From the NCBI GenBank assembly GCA_023653785.1, contig JAMKCH010022389.1:47753-111752 (forward strand): a stretch of 64,000 nt of DNA. Direction: 5' to 3'. The first letter of the stretch is position 1; each line of letters begins with the position of its first letter. Source of the stretch: Ophioderma brevispina. Its lineage: Eukaryota > Echinodermata > Ophiuroidea > Amphilepidida > Ophiodermatidae. This document shows, in pieces, positions 52,526 to 63,918 of this stretch. The notes under the pieces are model-generated. The model had not been told where the DNA came from. It saw nothing but the letters and a program-made list of their open reading frames with translations, and made no database searches. The translations under genes and the position numbers were made by a program.

Positions 52526-52784
52526 AACTCGGGGGGTGGGGGGGGTCATGAATCCGATACCATTCTTGTTCGGCTGTACCACGTTGAATAACTTCTTTTT
52601 TTTAAATTTGGTTGGCCTTCTGCTAGAAAAATAGAGTTTGCAGAATTCCACTCGTTTTTGCCCCATTGTTTGCAGGATTCCATTCCGTCATACCAGCAGC
52701 GTGTCGTGAGTACATGACACGATCTCTAATGTTACATAATGAAATGTTACATTGCCGAAGTACGTTGTGTTTCAGTAGACTTGA

Positions 52785-52920
52785 TCTTGGTAACGGACCA
52801 TGGGGTATGGGTACGGGTACGGTTTATGGTAACAAGACGGGGTACGGGTGCGTTTGTTGTTTCGTACCCTGCCCATGGTCTCGTATCCTCACCCATACCC
52901 GTATCACTGATACCTACACA
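52785..52920. repeat. Imperfect inverted repeat, gggtacgggtacg type
   Basis: aacggaccatggggtatggg, tacgggtacggtttatggta on the left; cgtaccctgcccatggtctc and ctcacccatacccgtatcac on the right. Also contains short direct gtacgggta repeats. Confidence 0.5.
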
Positions 52921-53039
52921 CTTACTACAAGTCATGGTTTTGTAATAACTGCCGTGTCCGTGAGCTCAATGAAAGAGGAGTTCGTACCATTACGAATTTA
53001 GTATACAGTTCCATACTTAGATGTAACATATAAAGTTCT

Positions 53040-53740
53040 ATTTTATGGGCAATTGTAGTCGCTATATTCAAAACCAAGGCATATTTGGTACCGTAATTGG
53101 TTGGAGCGACTGCCCAGTACCTCGTGTCTGCTCTATAATATAAAGGCATAGTTATGAACCGTGGTGATTGGCTGGAGGGCTACCTCGTATCTGCTGCTAT
53201 GACTTGACTCAAGGCAGATAGGACTCTGATTGGCTAGAGAACTACCCAGCACCTCATATCTGATGTGATTGACATGACGTCATGCAGATGTACACCTGAT
53301 TTGGTTAGAGAACTGCCCAGGACCGTCATACTGATGTCAATGAACATACGTCAAGGCAGATGTACACTCTGATTGGTTAGAGACTGCCCAGTACCTCATC
53401 TCTGATTTGAATGACATGAACTCAAGGCAGATTTACACTCTGATTGCTATACTTGATTCCCCCACCAGTAGGCGCGGCGGAAATTATTCGGGTTTTTATC
53501 GTTCCGCGAGTAAAAAGTAATTCCAAAATATACTCGAGCGGTGCACAAATCGCGAGACGCAAAATAACGTTGCATCTGGCTCTGCGTTGTCTTGCGCCTA
53601 CATTATATACTTCGCCCTCCCTGTTATGAGGCCCGTCGATTTGGGTGGTATTTAATCAAATTAGTACTGGTCCAGTAACTACCGAGTACCTCGTATCTTA
53701 CTTTGAATGACATCAAAGGGAACGTCTGAGTTAAATCCTC
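53040..53740 (+). repeat. Tandem repeat, unit of about 80-85 bp, interrupted
   Basis: At least five degenerate units of ctctgattggttagagaact, gcccagtacctcatatctga, tgtgaatgacatgac and aaggcagatgtaca at 53040-53450. A further unit follows at 53660-53740 (agtaactaccgagtacctcg). The gap 53455-53640 is unrelated GC-richer DNA, probably an insertion. Confidence 0.7.
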
Positions 53741-53744
53741 TCTC

Positions 53745-56249
53745 CGACTAAGCATCCATGAGCAGCATGAATCACAAATCCAAAGGACCACACACAGGCG
53801 TCGATATCGACTTTTTCGTAATTGGGGCCTTTCCCGACGTCGATGCGGCAAAATGGGGTGTGATTTTTCACACGAAATCGAAGCATGTTCTTATGCTAGT
53901 TATGGCCCACAAGCACAGAAATGCCATTGCGAATATAGGTCTCTTTTTTTCTTTCTTATTTTTTTGGCACAGAATTGAAACCATCTCGTGTTAATTACAC
54001 ATTTGTCAAACGAAATAGGCCGAATGACCTTTTTCTTGTTCGGTTTCAAGTTTGAGGGCGAACTTCACTGCCGAAAAAAAATAAGCACCAAACAAAAGGG
54101 CCCCCCCCCCCCTTGAAGATTACGCGCCCTATTAACACCATAGAGGATGCCAAATCGTGTACCCCATATTTTTCATGGAATGAATTTGGCCATGAAACGA
54201 GGTTAGAACGAGTTTGGGGTTCCGTATTGACATGCGTGTACACGTTTGGACTCCACAACTCTCCACCAGTAAGCTCATCGGAATGCTTGTGCTAGCGTAA
54301 ATTTTTATCGTCGCATAATAACGTACTCGTTAACTTGAATAGTGGGGGACTGTTAGTGCACAGATCACATGTGAGTGTGGCAAATGTGGGACAAAACTGT
54401 GAATTTTGGTACACAAGTACTTTATGCCTTGATCATAAAAGGAAAATTGGATGGAAGTACTTGCCACACCCTTTTATGGCCCCGCTTGAGTTGAAGGTTA
54501 CACAGGGGTAAAAAAATAAAATTGTTCCGATTGTGTTGAAAAGCACACCATTATGTTTGTTTGGTTCCAAAAGGTATATTTGTACTACCTGGTGGCTTAT
54601 AGTTTGGAATTATGGGGTAAAAACTTTAAAAATTTTGAATAACCTTGAAAACCCCACCTGGGGTCTATTAGGGGGTTGCAAAGTGCTTCCATCATTTTAT
54701 GATTATCAATGCCTACAGTACTTGTGGGCAAAATTCACAATTTATCCTGAAGCACACACCTTTCACTATGTTTCCCTGCCATGCCTGCTAGACCGTAATA
54801 TTGTATAATTCCATTGCTTGCACTACGCAGACTCCGATTGATCTGGATCAATGTGGAAAACCACATTAAACTCCTCAATGCACCATCATAACAATTCATA
54901 ACATTCATCATGATTCAAGTTTACATGTCATCATGTTGTTTTGAATATTCAACTTTACTTGATCAAGAGTTAATACATAAGATCGTCAGCATAACAACAA
55001 ATCGCATAATCGGAGCGAATAATGTTCAGAACATGGCACAACTTAATGCTGAGTTTGGTTACCCGTATCATTGACAGGGCCTAATAAGCATGCAACAGAT
55101 TGAAAATGTTGGCCATTGTTGCGGGGTTGACAATAAAAGTATTGCTTTCACAAATCTAATTGGTTTACACCTTTATAGGATGCAGACTGTTGATTACCGT
55201 GTGTATCCCTATGCAGTCTTTGACCTTTCAATTGTCATTAAATACAGATGGTCCACCCATAACCAGCTCACAGACTGAATTACAAATTACCTTCATACAA
55301 AGTGTCGCGTCCATATAATTTACTAGAATCTTTGGCGATACGCGAGGCTTCGTGTTCAGATTTTATCCAAGAACATTTCTACCTGGTTTCAAGAATAGGG
55401 TAAGATCTGGGCCCCCACGCACCTATCAAGAAAAAAAAACCGAAGACCTTGTGTCCATTCTCAGAGATTCACTACTTAAATTAACAGTTCAATGTCGCTA
55501 AAATCCTTGGGACGTCTCGGTGTATTAAGATCGATATCACTAAATTACTTGTGTTCCTTCAGCCATTTTTTCACATATCGATCATCTGACACACCGAAAT
55601 ATCACTATTGACCCACTTGGTAAAAGTCGTCTTTTAAGGTTTCGCGTTCCATTGGCGACTGTGGAGATTGTGAGGTGGAGTGGTGTCACTTCCGTCTAAA
55701 GACGAACGTCACTTTCAGATGCATTCTCCCTGAACTGTGGTATAGGAGGCTCACATTTGCGACTTGTCATCTTTCACAAATATAGCAGGTGCTACAACCT
55801 TGCATCTGTTTGAGAGTTCACAAACGCCTCTTTTGGCAAGGCTGAATAACGGTTTTTGTTTTACTAGTTGGTTATTTGTTGTTTAGTATTCTTTATCGTA
55901 GAAATATCATTCCAAGATCCGCAAAAAATTTTGAGTAAGTAGCTTCGTGTTTAAGTATTGGCATCCGTCAGATGAACTGAAACATCGCCAATGAACCAAC
56001 CATGAGACTTTATATGTCTTGATTGGTAGTTAGCATGGGCGATTAGGAACTTGGGGGAGGATTAGCGTATTATCAGAGGTAATCGCTCTATTGCCACTGA
56101 TCTGCGCATTTGGTGACAGTAACCGGTGTTCACTGGGCATTCCACACTATCTCTACCACGGGCGGTGGAGTAAGTCTATCTGGACACACAGGATGATAGT
56201 GGGCGGTATTCCATGGACTTACGGGGCTTCGGGCTGACAGGCGGCGGAG
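53745..56249. other. Intergenic, nothing recognised
   Basis: A C10 run lies near 54101. No exon pairs or repeat borders. Confidence 0.5.
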
Positions 56250-57005
56250 GAGGAGGTTTTAATTAAGCATCTGTTGTTCAAATCCCGATGCCGACAAGGC
56301 TTTGACGAGGAAAGTTTCTCCATGCTGGTGTTGTCTACAATTACGATCTAGTCTATCGTAACCATTATTGCTATGAAGCGTCATTTTAGACGATGCAAGT
56401 GAACCATATTCAGTCGAACCTGGTCGTTCCCATGTTGTAAGGAACACACCATATCTTGGATACGTTCCGTCAAACCTTCCAGTATTTGGTCCAATTTCAC
56501 CTTAGCATAGGGGTTGGCCCTTGGTTTGTCACTTTGTACGATCACCACTGACGTCATCTCTACGGTCCTCTCCTCAAGATTTCAGTTTCCAGCGTGTGAT
56601 ACGAGTTTTCTTTCTCGCATTATTCCTAGCAGTTCTTATATCGTTCCAGGGCTCTTTACTTGTTGTAGACAAGGTTTCTCCTATCTTGTTTCTTTGATTT
56701 CGACCCAAGGTAAGCATAGGTTAGACCCACCACCGGCTAAGCTTTGCACAAGTCCTGGTCTTTTGGATATCCAAATTTGCGGTGGTTTTTTCATTTTTGC
56801 TCGAGACTTCCAGATCCATCTGACACAAGACTAGTTGTATTCATCACCACAACGGGAACCTTTCCCAAATACCAGAGTCGCTTCGTCGATGTCTTCTTCG
56901 TGTATGTAACTGTCTCCTGTGATCCCATCACAGCAGAGGCTTTCAAGACGCAGAAGACACAGAACGAAAACTCTCCACGCTGTACCCTGTTAAAACAAAA
57001 CAAAA
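56250..57005 (-). pseudogene. Frame-broken coding-like stretch, unassigned
   Basis: The minus strand has several open blocks in different frames: FCFNRVQRGEFSFCVFCVLK near 57.0 kb, VVVMNTTSLVSDGSGSLEQK near 56.8 kb, KVKLDQILEGLTERIQDMVC near 56.5 kb and NGYDRLDRNCRQHQHGETFL near 56.35 kb. The third looks like an amphipathic helix. Stops and frameshifts separate them. The composition suggests a retroelement gag-like or retrocopy relic, but no family was recognised. Chance open frames are not excluded. Confidence 0.22.
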
Positions 57006-57220
57006 CCTTTGTTACCGATTTGCACCAATATGGAAATTATTAAACATATTAAAACTTTATGCACGTTATTGCATGTACGGGAAGATAGACTTAGGGCATC
57101 TCTCCTATCAACTACTTTGTATTTGCCTGCCTTTTTATAACTGTTCTGAAAGTCTCATTTATTAGACAAATATCGCGACAGTTTTGACACCGAATTTGGA
57201 TTCTACTAGCTTAATTTCCA

Positions 57221-57345
57221 GTGGCGTAGCTAGCATGGTTATTTGTTGGGCCAGTATCGCATCTGAACCGACAGAAAACGAGTGGGGTCCATGGGCCGCC
57301 TTGTGACCCTGGTGGGGTTCAGGGGCGACGCCCGCTGCAAATTTT
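57221..57345 (+). repeat. Dispersed element, TGGCGTAGCTAG-type end
   Basis: It starts cagtggcgtagctagcatgg and continues with ggtggggttcaggggcgacg, similar in layout to copy 1 at 711 (cgaggcttcgccctggaccc). Confidence 0.45.
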
Positions 57346-57651
57346 GCGTTTTATATGCTTGTAAATCGTATCTGAGGTCTAATTCTTGCCCTTTTGTAGA
57401 TTTACTGTCGCCGCTGACCTTGACCTTTAAACCTATACTTTGCATCCGACTGCAAGCGCCATGCCCTGAAATTCCTTCAAGTGAACCTGACGGGCTCATC
57501 TTAACTGATAATCCCCTTCCCCTCAGGCAAACGCCACTGTTAATTTCGGCACCCAAGATCCTAACTTGTTTGAAAGAAAATCCAAACGCATTGTAGCGTC
57601 TATTTTCACTTTACAAAATTCGAACAAATTAAATTTCTCAAAAATTAGCAG

Positions 57652-57716
57652 AGTGCGGATTCGAACCAACGCCAAAGCAAAGATTAAGAACATTCTTAAC
57701 CACTAGTCTAGCGACG
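57652..57716 (-). repeat. Degenerate tRNA-like sequence (SINE relic)
   Basis: On the minus strand, CTAGTGGTTAAGAATG resembles an A box, and GGTTCGAATCCGC about 35 bp on resembles a B box. No complete cloverleaf is possible. Confidence 0.45.
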
Positions 57717-57719
57717 GAT

Positions 57720-59222
57720 TTATTGGCTGTGTTGGGATTTTAATTCAATATACCTTCACGGAATAAAGGCAGACTCATGCGTATTAATAGATACATGACA
57801 TAGAAATTTCAATCTCATGTTTATTGAGTGAACTGTGTTTACTAAGTGAGATTAATGCATGCAAGTTAACTACGGAAGAAATTTTCGCATCTTGTAAGGA
57901 CGGGTTTGATCGAGTAGTTCGAGGATGAGCAAAACGTTCACTGCTAGAACATGTAGAAGAGGACGCTGTATGAAAGGCTTGCTCATTTGTAAACGAAGAC
58001 ATGATAACTTTATTACAATTGAAGTAATACTGGTGTTCTTTATGATTATTAATGTAAATTTAAATCGACACCTACCTCGACTTATTGTGCTTATCGTAAC
58101 CGTTGAGTCGTCCTTTCCTTTACTGACATAGGCGTATGATCTGTAAGACAGACATACAAATCTTCGATTAAAATGCTTAAATGAATCTTTTTGTTTAAAG
58201 CAACCAAATTCGGGAAGAATTCAATGAGTACTGATGCTAACCTATAAAAATAACACATCTTTGGCCAACTGAAATTTTGAATTGCCTTCGCAATCAATTA
58301 AAGTAGCAATAGAATGGTAGAAGTCACTTCCTTAACCCTTTTACAATTACGATCAGAAGTACATAATTTGAATAAAGCACTTTGGAAATTTTCCACTTCA
58401 ACAGTCAGGTGGTCCCACAAAAGTCCTATTCTAACACATAAAAGCCTAGCTTTTACCTCAATTTATACCACAATGTGCTAGTACTTAGGGATATTTTTTT
58501 GCATGATCTGAAAAACACCTCTGCTGGTATCATTACATTGTTCCGGCTCTGATGCAGATAAAAAACTTCCCATGCTCTGAATTCTTGCTTGGTGATGCTG
58601 TACGGAATGGATGTCTCGTGGCTTGCACACACAAGACGTTGTCGAACCGTGGGGTCGAATTGAACAATGAGCATTGAGATTCGAGCCACTAAACTCACAC
58701 GTGCATGTACTCTACGGAATAAATCGCAACACATGTACCCAGAACAATACCCACGTCTCGAACACCAATGGTGATTGTCTAATTCGAACCCGCGGGATGA
58801 CCCAGTTCTGGCGGAGTTTTGCCAACATAGACTCGCCTCCGTAGGTCTGTCCTAAGTTCGACCTTCCTAGCTCCGTATTAGATATTTCAAAGATTTCATT
58901 CATAATGGAGGTTGGTGACAATGACAGATTATACTTGTCATAAAGTTTGTGTATACTTTAATCATGAATATGTACTGATTAAATATATATCTAAATTAGG
59001 CCATTAGTGACCACTTCGCATATGGTAACCCGACAATACCTATCAATACCACACGCACTCTCATACTGGGTCGTCGCAGTGAAGTGGGGTCACTAGATGG
59101 ATCAACCCTCTGTTTAAAACGTACTTAGCCGATTCGTTGGTTGTCCCGTTCGTGTGGTTGCCGCACTCATGCATCGCGCACGCAACGGATATCCAATAAC
59201 TGATATAAGATACCAATAACCA
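57720..59222. other. Intergenic / possible 3' UTR of the minus-strand gene
   Basis: Minus-strand open frames at 58453-58921 are short and interrupted. One frame (STCTCEFSGSNLNAHCS...) is cysteine-bearing after an AG, but no partner exon was found. Confidence 0.4.
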
Positions 59223-59559
59223 TCAAAACGAAGGGTAACCGGTTGCATTCTCAGTGGCTCCGATGGCGATTCCGTGAGTTCGGTTTAGGACGTTGAGTCG
59301 GCGTGTTCTTTGAGGTCGACTGCCCGTTACTGCCTGCATGACCACCTGCTCCAGGTCGTGATTGCTTGACTGACCGTCATTCAAATTGGGAGGTCGCCCC
59401 ATCCACCTCCAGGATTGGGATCGGCTGGTTTTGGTGGTCGTGGATTGGGTCTTGTTGGTGCGTGGTTGAGCGGATCGGTTAGGTGGTGTCGGGTCGAGAG
59501 GGTTTTTGACAGGCTTGTTAGGTAGTCGGGGTCTTTTGGGCGGTTTTTCTGTTTTGGCC
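59223..59559 (-). CDS. Unassigned gene, last exon: basic proline-rich C-terminus
   Basis: The acceptor is attcttttcag at 59561-59560, and the stop TGA is at 59225-59223. The frame set by the previous exon is the only one open throughout, giving 111 residues. It starts AKTEKPPKRPRLPNKPVKNP, continues DPTPPNRSAQPRTNKTQST and has a central SRSQSWRWMGRPPNLNDG. It ends with a QRTRRLNVLNRTHG stretch and a short ENATGYPSF tail. The segment is K/R/P/T/N-rich, so likely disordered and basic. No catalytic or membrane motif is visible. A possible poly(A) signal (ATTAAA on the minus strand) lies at 58962-58957. The family is unknown; a proline-rich scaffold or nucleic-acid-binding tail would be speculation. 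Confidence 0.55.
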
Positions 59560-59723
59560 CTGAAAAGAATGGTTACAAAAAAATGAGTCAAATAACTACC
59601 CAACTGCTAAATATGGTTAATAAGACAAGTGTGTATGCGGTTTTATGACATCTTTTTGATGCAGACCTAGACATTACCTATACCCAAGGTTTTCTAATCC
59701 TTGATGTGGTCAAGTAGTTTCAT

Positions 59724-59752
59724 TGCACAATGCACACTGTGTGCATTGTGCA
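59724..59752. repeat. Perfect 29-bp palindrome
   Basis: tgcacaatgcacac and gtgtgcattgtgca around a single T, followed by gtgcaccccgtgtgcaac variants. It lies in the intron between the two exons of the minus-strand gene. Confidence 0.85.
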
Positions 59753-59915
59753 TTGCAGAGTGCACCCCGTGTGCAACACTGTACACACAGAACCAAATTC
59801 TAAATAGTATTTTAATTTAAAATTGCGGCAGAGTCCCAGAGTAGGAGGTACTAATTTTTGTCTTGACTTGGTATATGTAAATTAATCAGATGCTCTACTT
59901 TCTCAGTAACATTAC

Positions 59916-60024
59916 CTTGTGGAGAATTTGGTAACTTTCGAGCTTTGCCTGGGTGTCGCCCTCTGCAACACGTGTATACCTGCTGGTAACTGACGAACCT
60001 TCTTATAGGCTGGGGTAAACACTC
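59916..60024 (-). CDS. Unassigned gene, penultimate exon
   Basis: On the minus strand an acceptor (ctttag) and a donor (gtaatg) bound 109 bp. The frame is open across it and encodes VFTPAYKKVRQLPAGIHVLQ, then RATPRQSSKVTKFST, with two bases at each end belonging to split codons. The exon is richer in GC than its flanks. Its last split codon joins exactly to the only long open frame in the exon at 59223-59559, which is the main evidence that both are real. I do not recognise the protein. No upstream partner exon was found in 60025-64000. Confidence 0.5.
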
Positions 60025-60189
60025 CTAAAGAAAGTTGTTAAGAATTAGGTCATGATTGATTTTTCTCCACACCGTCTGCCTTTGTAATGTTTTCTAATAA
60101 TAATATTGACATTTTGTATAGGGCCTTTTAGTTCCCTATTATTTACGCTGTCAATCAGGAAATCGTCAACATCATTTCGCTTTGTTAAG

Positions 60190-60290
60190 GCGTAAAAGGA
60201 GATATGGTCCGGCATAATCATAGTCCTGGCTCCATACACACAACGGAATAAGCGTGTAAACTAATGTTGCGTGAAGAGTCAATGAATGGC
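60190..60290 (+). mobile_element. MITE family C, partial copy
   Basis: gcgtaaaaggagatatggtc, ccggcataatcatagtcctg, cacaacggaataagcgtgta and atgttgcgtgaagagtcaa match the left half of the copy at 38546. The right half is missing. Confidence 0.6.
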
Positions 60291-62439
60291 GCTATTTTGT
60301 ATTTCATATTGGAAGGCCGTTTCAGCAGTCGATGAATTATTTATCTGAGATCTCCGATATTAATTTTCTAATTCAAAATTCCTTCGGTTGGGCGACACAT
60401 AGACACTTTCGAGCTTAACCATTCACATGTATAGTTTCCAGCCGTTACCAATTCAACTGTGGTAAAAATCATCTCAATTTTTTTTGAAAATTTGGGGCGC
60501 TCTTCAAAAAAATGTGCTGAAATTGCTTTAATTCTTGTCCAACAGGGATTCATGTGAATGGTAATACGATTTATTTTCCTGCATCTTATGATGGCACAAA
60601 GGACATTAATTTTCAAATATTAGAAGAATTTTACGTCCTAATTGTTTAAAAATTGAACTACACTTATAGATCGCTTCATTATTTTTCTCAGTTTTTTTTG
60701 TTGGCCGTCCTGCGAAGCAAGCGGCACCCTAGTATTGCTTGGTAGTGTGTATATGTGTGTATGCCTGTGGTAAAGGTTTATAACAACACCCACTCCCTGG
60801 CTGCTGTAAGGATAAAATTCCTGGGTTGACTGGAAAAAGGTCTTTAAAATGTCTGAAATTGCACTAGGTATATTAGACAAAGTGTGAAATTTCATGATTG
60901 ACATGTGACTGGTATGTTTTTCTCAATCTAAGAAGTGTCATTTTTTGGACAGTGAATTTGAGGCAATTGACTCCGGGGTCACCATTTCACATCGACTATT
61001 GCCAAAATGTGAAAGAAACATGTGCTCAAATTTGGCCATTTTCCCATAACTACGGTGTATAATTGATTTAGTGTGTGTAACCTATATAATGTTGACCCAA
61101 ATGTTATCTGGTTATAAACGAGAATCCTATTCTAGAAGTTTGGGGAAGAGGTTTAGAAAAGATATTTTTCTTCTATCAGTGTGATGGGTGCTTGAATCAG
61201 AATTTTTGGGGTTCCAACCTCTGGGAAATGTAGGGACCTTGTAAAATAAAGGGGGGAAATAGTACAGGGCTAAATTTCAAATAAGTCAATTTGTGTTAGA
61301 TTACACCATTGTAATTTGTCGCATATAAGGATGAAAAAAAGTATATTTGTCTAAGGTTCGACTTTAGTTACCACCCGGCTACAGCCCTGGTAAGGTCAGT
61401 CATTCATTGAAACCGGTGCAAACTATTGCCCTGGATCATAACTGAAGCATAAAATGAATTTTAAATCTTTGGTTGCCAGTTTCTGTATACAATTTGAGGT
61501 CAAATTTTGGTGACCCCTATACATTCTGTCGACCCTTGTTACATTTTGGCCACTAAATGAACCAAATGCCAAACATAGTAAAATAAGCAAGAGGAACAAT
61601 TCGACACCATTTTTACCAAATCGGAGCACTGGGTAACGTTTCCCCCCATGGGTGACCTTGACCTTAATGACTGTACCTGTTTAACAATGGTCGGAACTTA
61701 GACAAACTCATACTTTTTAATCTCATAAAGAGACAAACACCGTGTACCTTTAAACACAATGTGACTTGATTTGAATTTAACCCTGTACTAATTTTACTCC
61801 TAAAACCGCCCCTTACTTTACAAAGTTCCCCCACATTTTCCAGAGGTTTGACCAAACTTCGCTTCATTACCCTTCAAATTATAGAAAAAATCTCCACTCC
61901 TTTCTCCCCAAACTTCCTAGAATGGGGCTTCTGATTATATAAACCCTACTATTGACCCTAAATTGCCCGCGTCCTCTCACATAATAATGTGCAACATTGT
62001 TCCATACAAGGGCTTGGGGTAGTGATCAACATGTGGTGACCTCATATGACCTTTCCCCATTCACATTGCGCGACGTGCAGACGACAAATAAAAATGCGTT
62101 CGGTGAAGCGGGGGTGAACGCTGAATCTTTAGTGTTTTAACTAATTTTTCAATTTTGAAAAAACAAAAAATTTTATTATTTCATGATATATGGTAGTGAT
62201 TTTAATAAATTTCGGTTCTAGAAAATTAGAAGTAAATTCTTCCTATATTTTTGAAAAATAACTGTTTGGATGTACAAAAGAAGGATCACCACGCAACAAT
62301 GGTATCAGTTAAATTTTTTTAAGAATTAACTCTTCCAGTCTTTTGAAAATAATCACGTTTGGTGGGCAACCCCCAAACGCAGGAAACAACAAGTACTTGT
62401 GATTCGTATTCAATGTCCAACAAATTTCAAATTTTAATA

Positions 62440-62814
62440 CTATAGACTATAGTCTAGTTTTATGAATGCTCCTAAATTTATTAAAACACTAGTGTCACAG
62501 TAATTGGATTTTAGATGGCTAGAAGATGGGTTTATTCCAGTGTTCTCCGGCATAGCTGGCTCTTCACGTGTTTTGGCGCGCCGGAGGTTGTTCAAGTAAT
62601 AATCAAATCTATCACGATAAGGATATTTCCTTATCAAAAGTGTATTATCTGAATATTTTTTTTTGAAAGACTTATTCTGTTCTCTGTTTTTTTTAAGTAT
62701 GAACTGGCCCTTTGGAAATCCATAAGGGTTGGATGATTTCATGATCTCATGACATATAAACAGGAACATAAAATGTCGTGCAACTGTTTTAATTCGATAC
62801 AGCATTGAAGGCAA
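62440..62814 (-). other. 124-codon open frame of unknown status
   Basis: An unusually long open frame for this AT-rich DNA. It starts MPSMLYRIKTVARHFMF and has a lysine/tyrosine-rich centre (ILKKNREQNKSFKKKYSD, LLIRKYPYRDRFDYYLNNLR, RAKTREEPAMPENTG). No family recognised. An exon using the acceptor atattcag near 62654 is possible, but no partner exon with matching phase was found. Confidence 0.2.
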
Positions 62815-63307
62815 ACTTCTGTTAATTTTATTGATTCATCAATATGCACTTTTCACCACTATGATTCAATAAAGACTCGGGTTCCCTTAGCGCAGTTCAG
62901 TAACCTATATTCTTGATAAAATACGGTCCCTGTTTTGGAGGATGGATACATGTACCCAAAAACATGTTAATGTAACAAACATGTGCAAATCGCTGAACTG
63001 GGTATTATTGTACCTCATTGTGGTATCAGGCCCGATGTCTGTGCGTGGGGCCCACTCGTGTCCTAGCAGGGATACAAAATGTGATAATTTGACAAGAATA
63101 CACCAGGATGTGTAAAGTAGTTCCCCGCCTTGGGTACAAGGCAACCTGTCTTCCTTTTAGTTAAAACCAGCCCACAAAGAGGTAGTACTTCACTACAGTG
63201 GATTTTGTTTATCATTAACATGGAACTGTTTTTGTGAGCCTTAAACTTCTTCAACAATGTTTATCCCTTTACCAACCTAATTTAACCCCTAAGTACTGAC
63301 ATGCTTT

Positions 63308-63446
63308 AGTATCCTCTCTAAAGTTCTGAGATAAAACTAATCTACTTTGATTGCTATCAGGGACAAATCTAAAGTTATTAAAAATTTAAATCAAAATACA
63401 TTGAAATAGATTTGTCCCCGTTTTAATCTAAGATTTAGAGAGTACA
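63308..63446. repeat. Inverted repeat, gggacaaatcta type
   Basis: agtatcctctctaaagttct and cagggacaaatctaaag pair with tagatttgtccccgttttaa and agatttagagagtac. Confidence 0.6.
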
Positions 63447-63867
63447 GTACAGTATAGGTCATTGGCAAGTGCATGGTGGGATTGGTTCAAAACGACCCTC
63501 TGGAACAAGAACTTTCTTTAGCGTAAAGTTTAATTAACAGAAAATCTTGGAGATCGTAACCCACACACTTCGCGGAAGTTAAATGTAAACGATAGGAAAA
63601 CTGTTTACAAAACATTACACACCAACACACTATTATTTGTTTCAGTATGTTTAAAAGTGAGGTAACGACGCTGCCCTTCTCACTGGATTATTCAGTTAAA
63701 AATTACGTGGTTTGATATTTCAAATGTTCAATGTTTAGTTTTTTTCCATAACATTTTTTGCAAGACAAATTGTAAACATTTTAAAATTTAAGGTCTTTCC
63801 AGATCTATGCAAAAAAACGATTTTTTGTTATCGTTTCTTTCTATTTCTCCATACATTTACTAGCTTG

Positions 63868-63918
63868 GGTCAATAGGGACACTTGTCACTGAGGAAGTTG
63901 ACAACGTGTCCCTACTGA
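63868..63918. repeat. Short hairpin, agggacacttgtca
   Basis: tcaatagggacacttgtcac pairs with gttgacaacgtgtccctact. Confidence 0.6.

Noticed and set aside
58453..58921. Minus-strand frames with cysteines (STCTCEFSGSN...) and a tRNA-like ggttcgaatt
   Set aside because: Frames are interrupted, no matching exon was found, and only the B-box-like half of a tRNA is present.
61423..61629. Minus-strand frame with a signal-peptide-like VELFLLLILLCLAFGSF
   Set aside because: Short, in very AT-rich DNA, no splice partner; hydrophobic runs are expected from T-rich codons.
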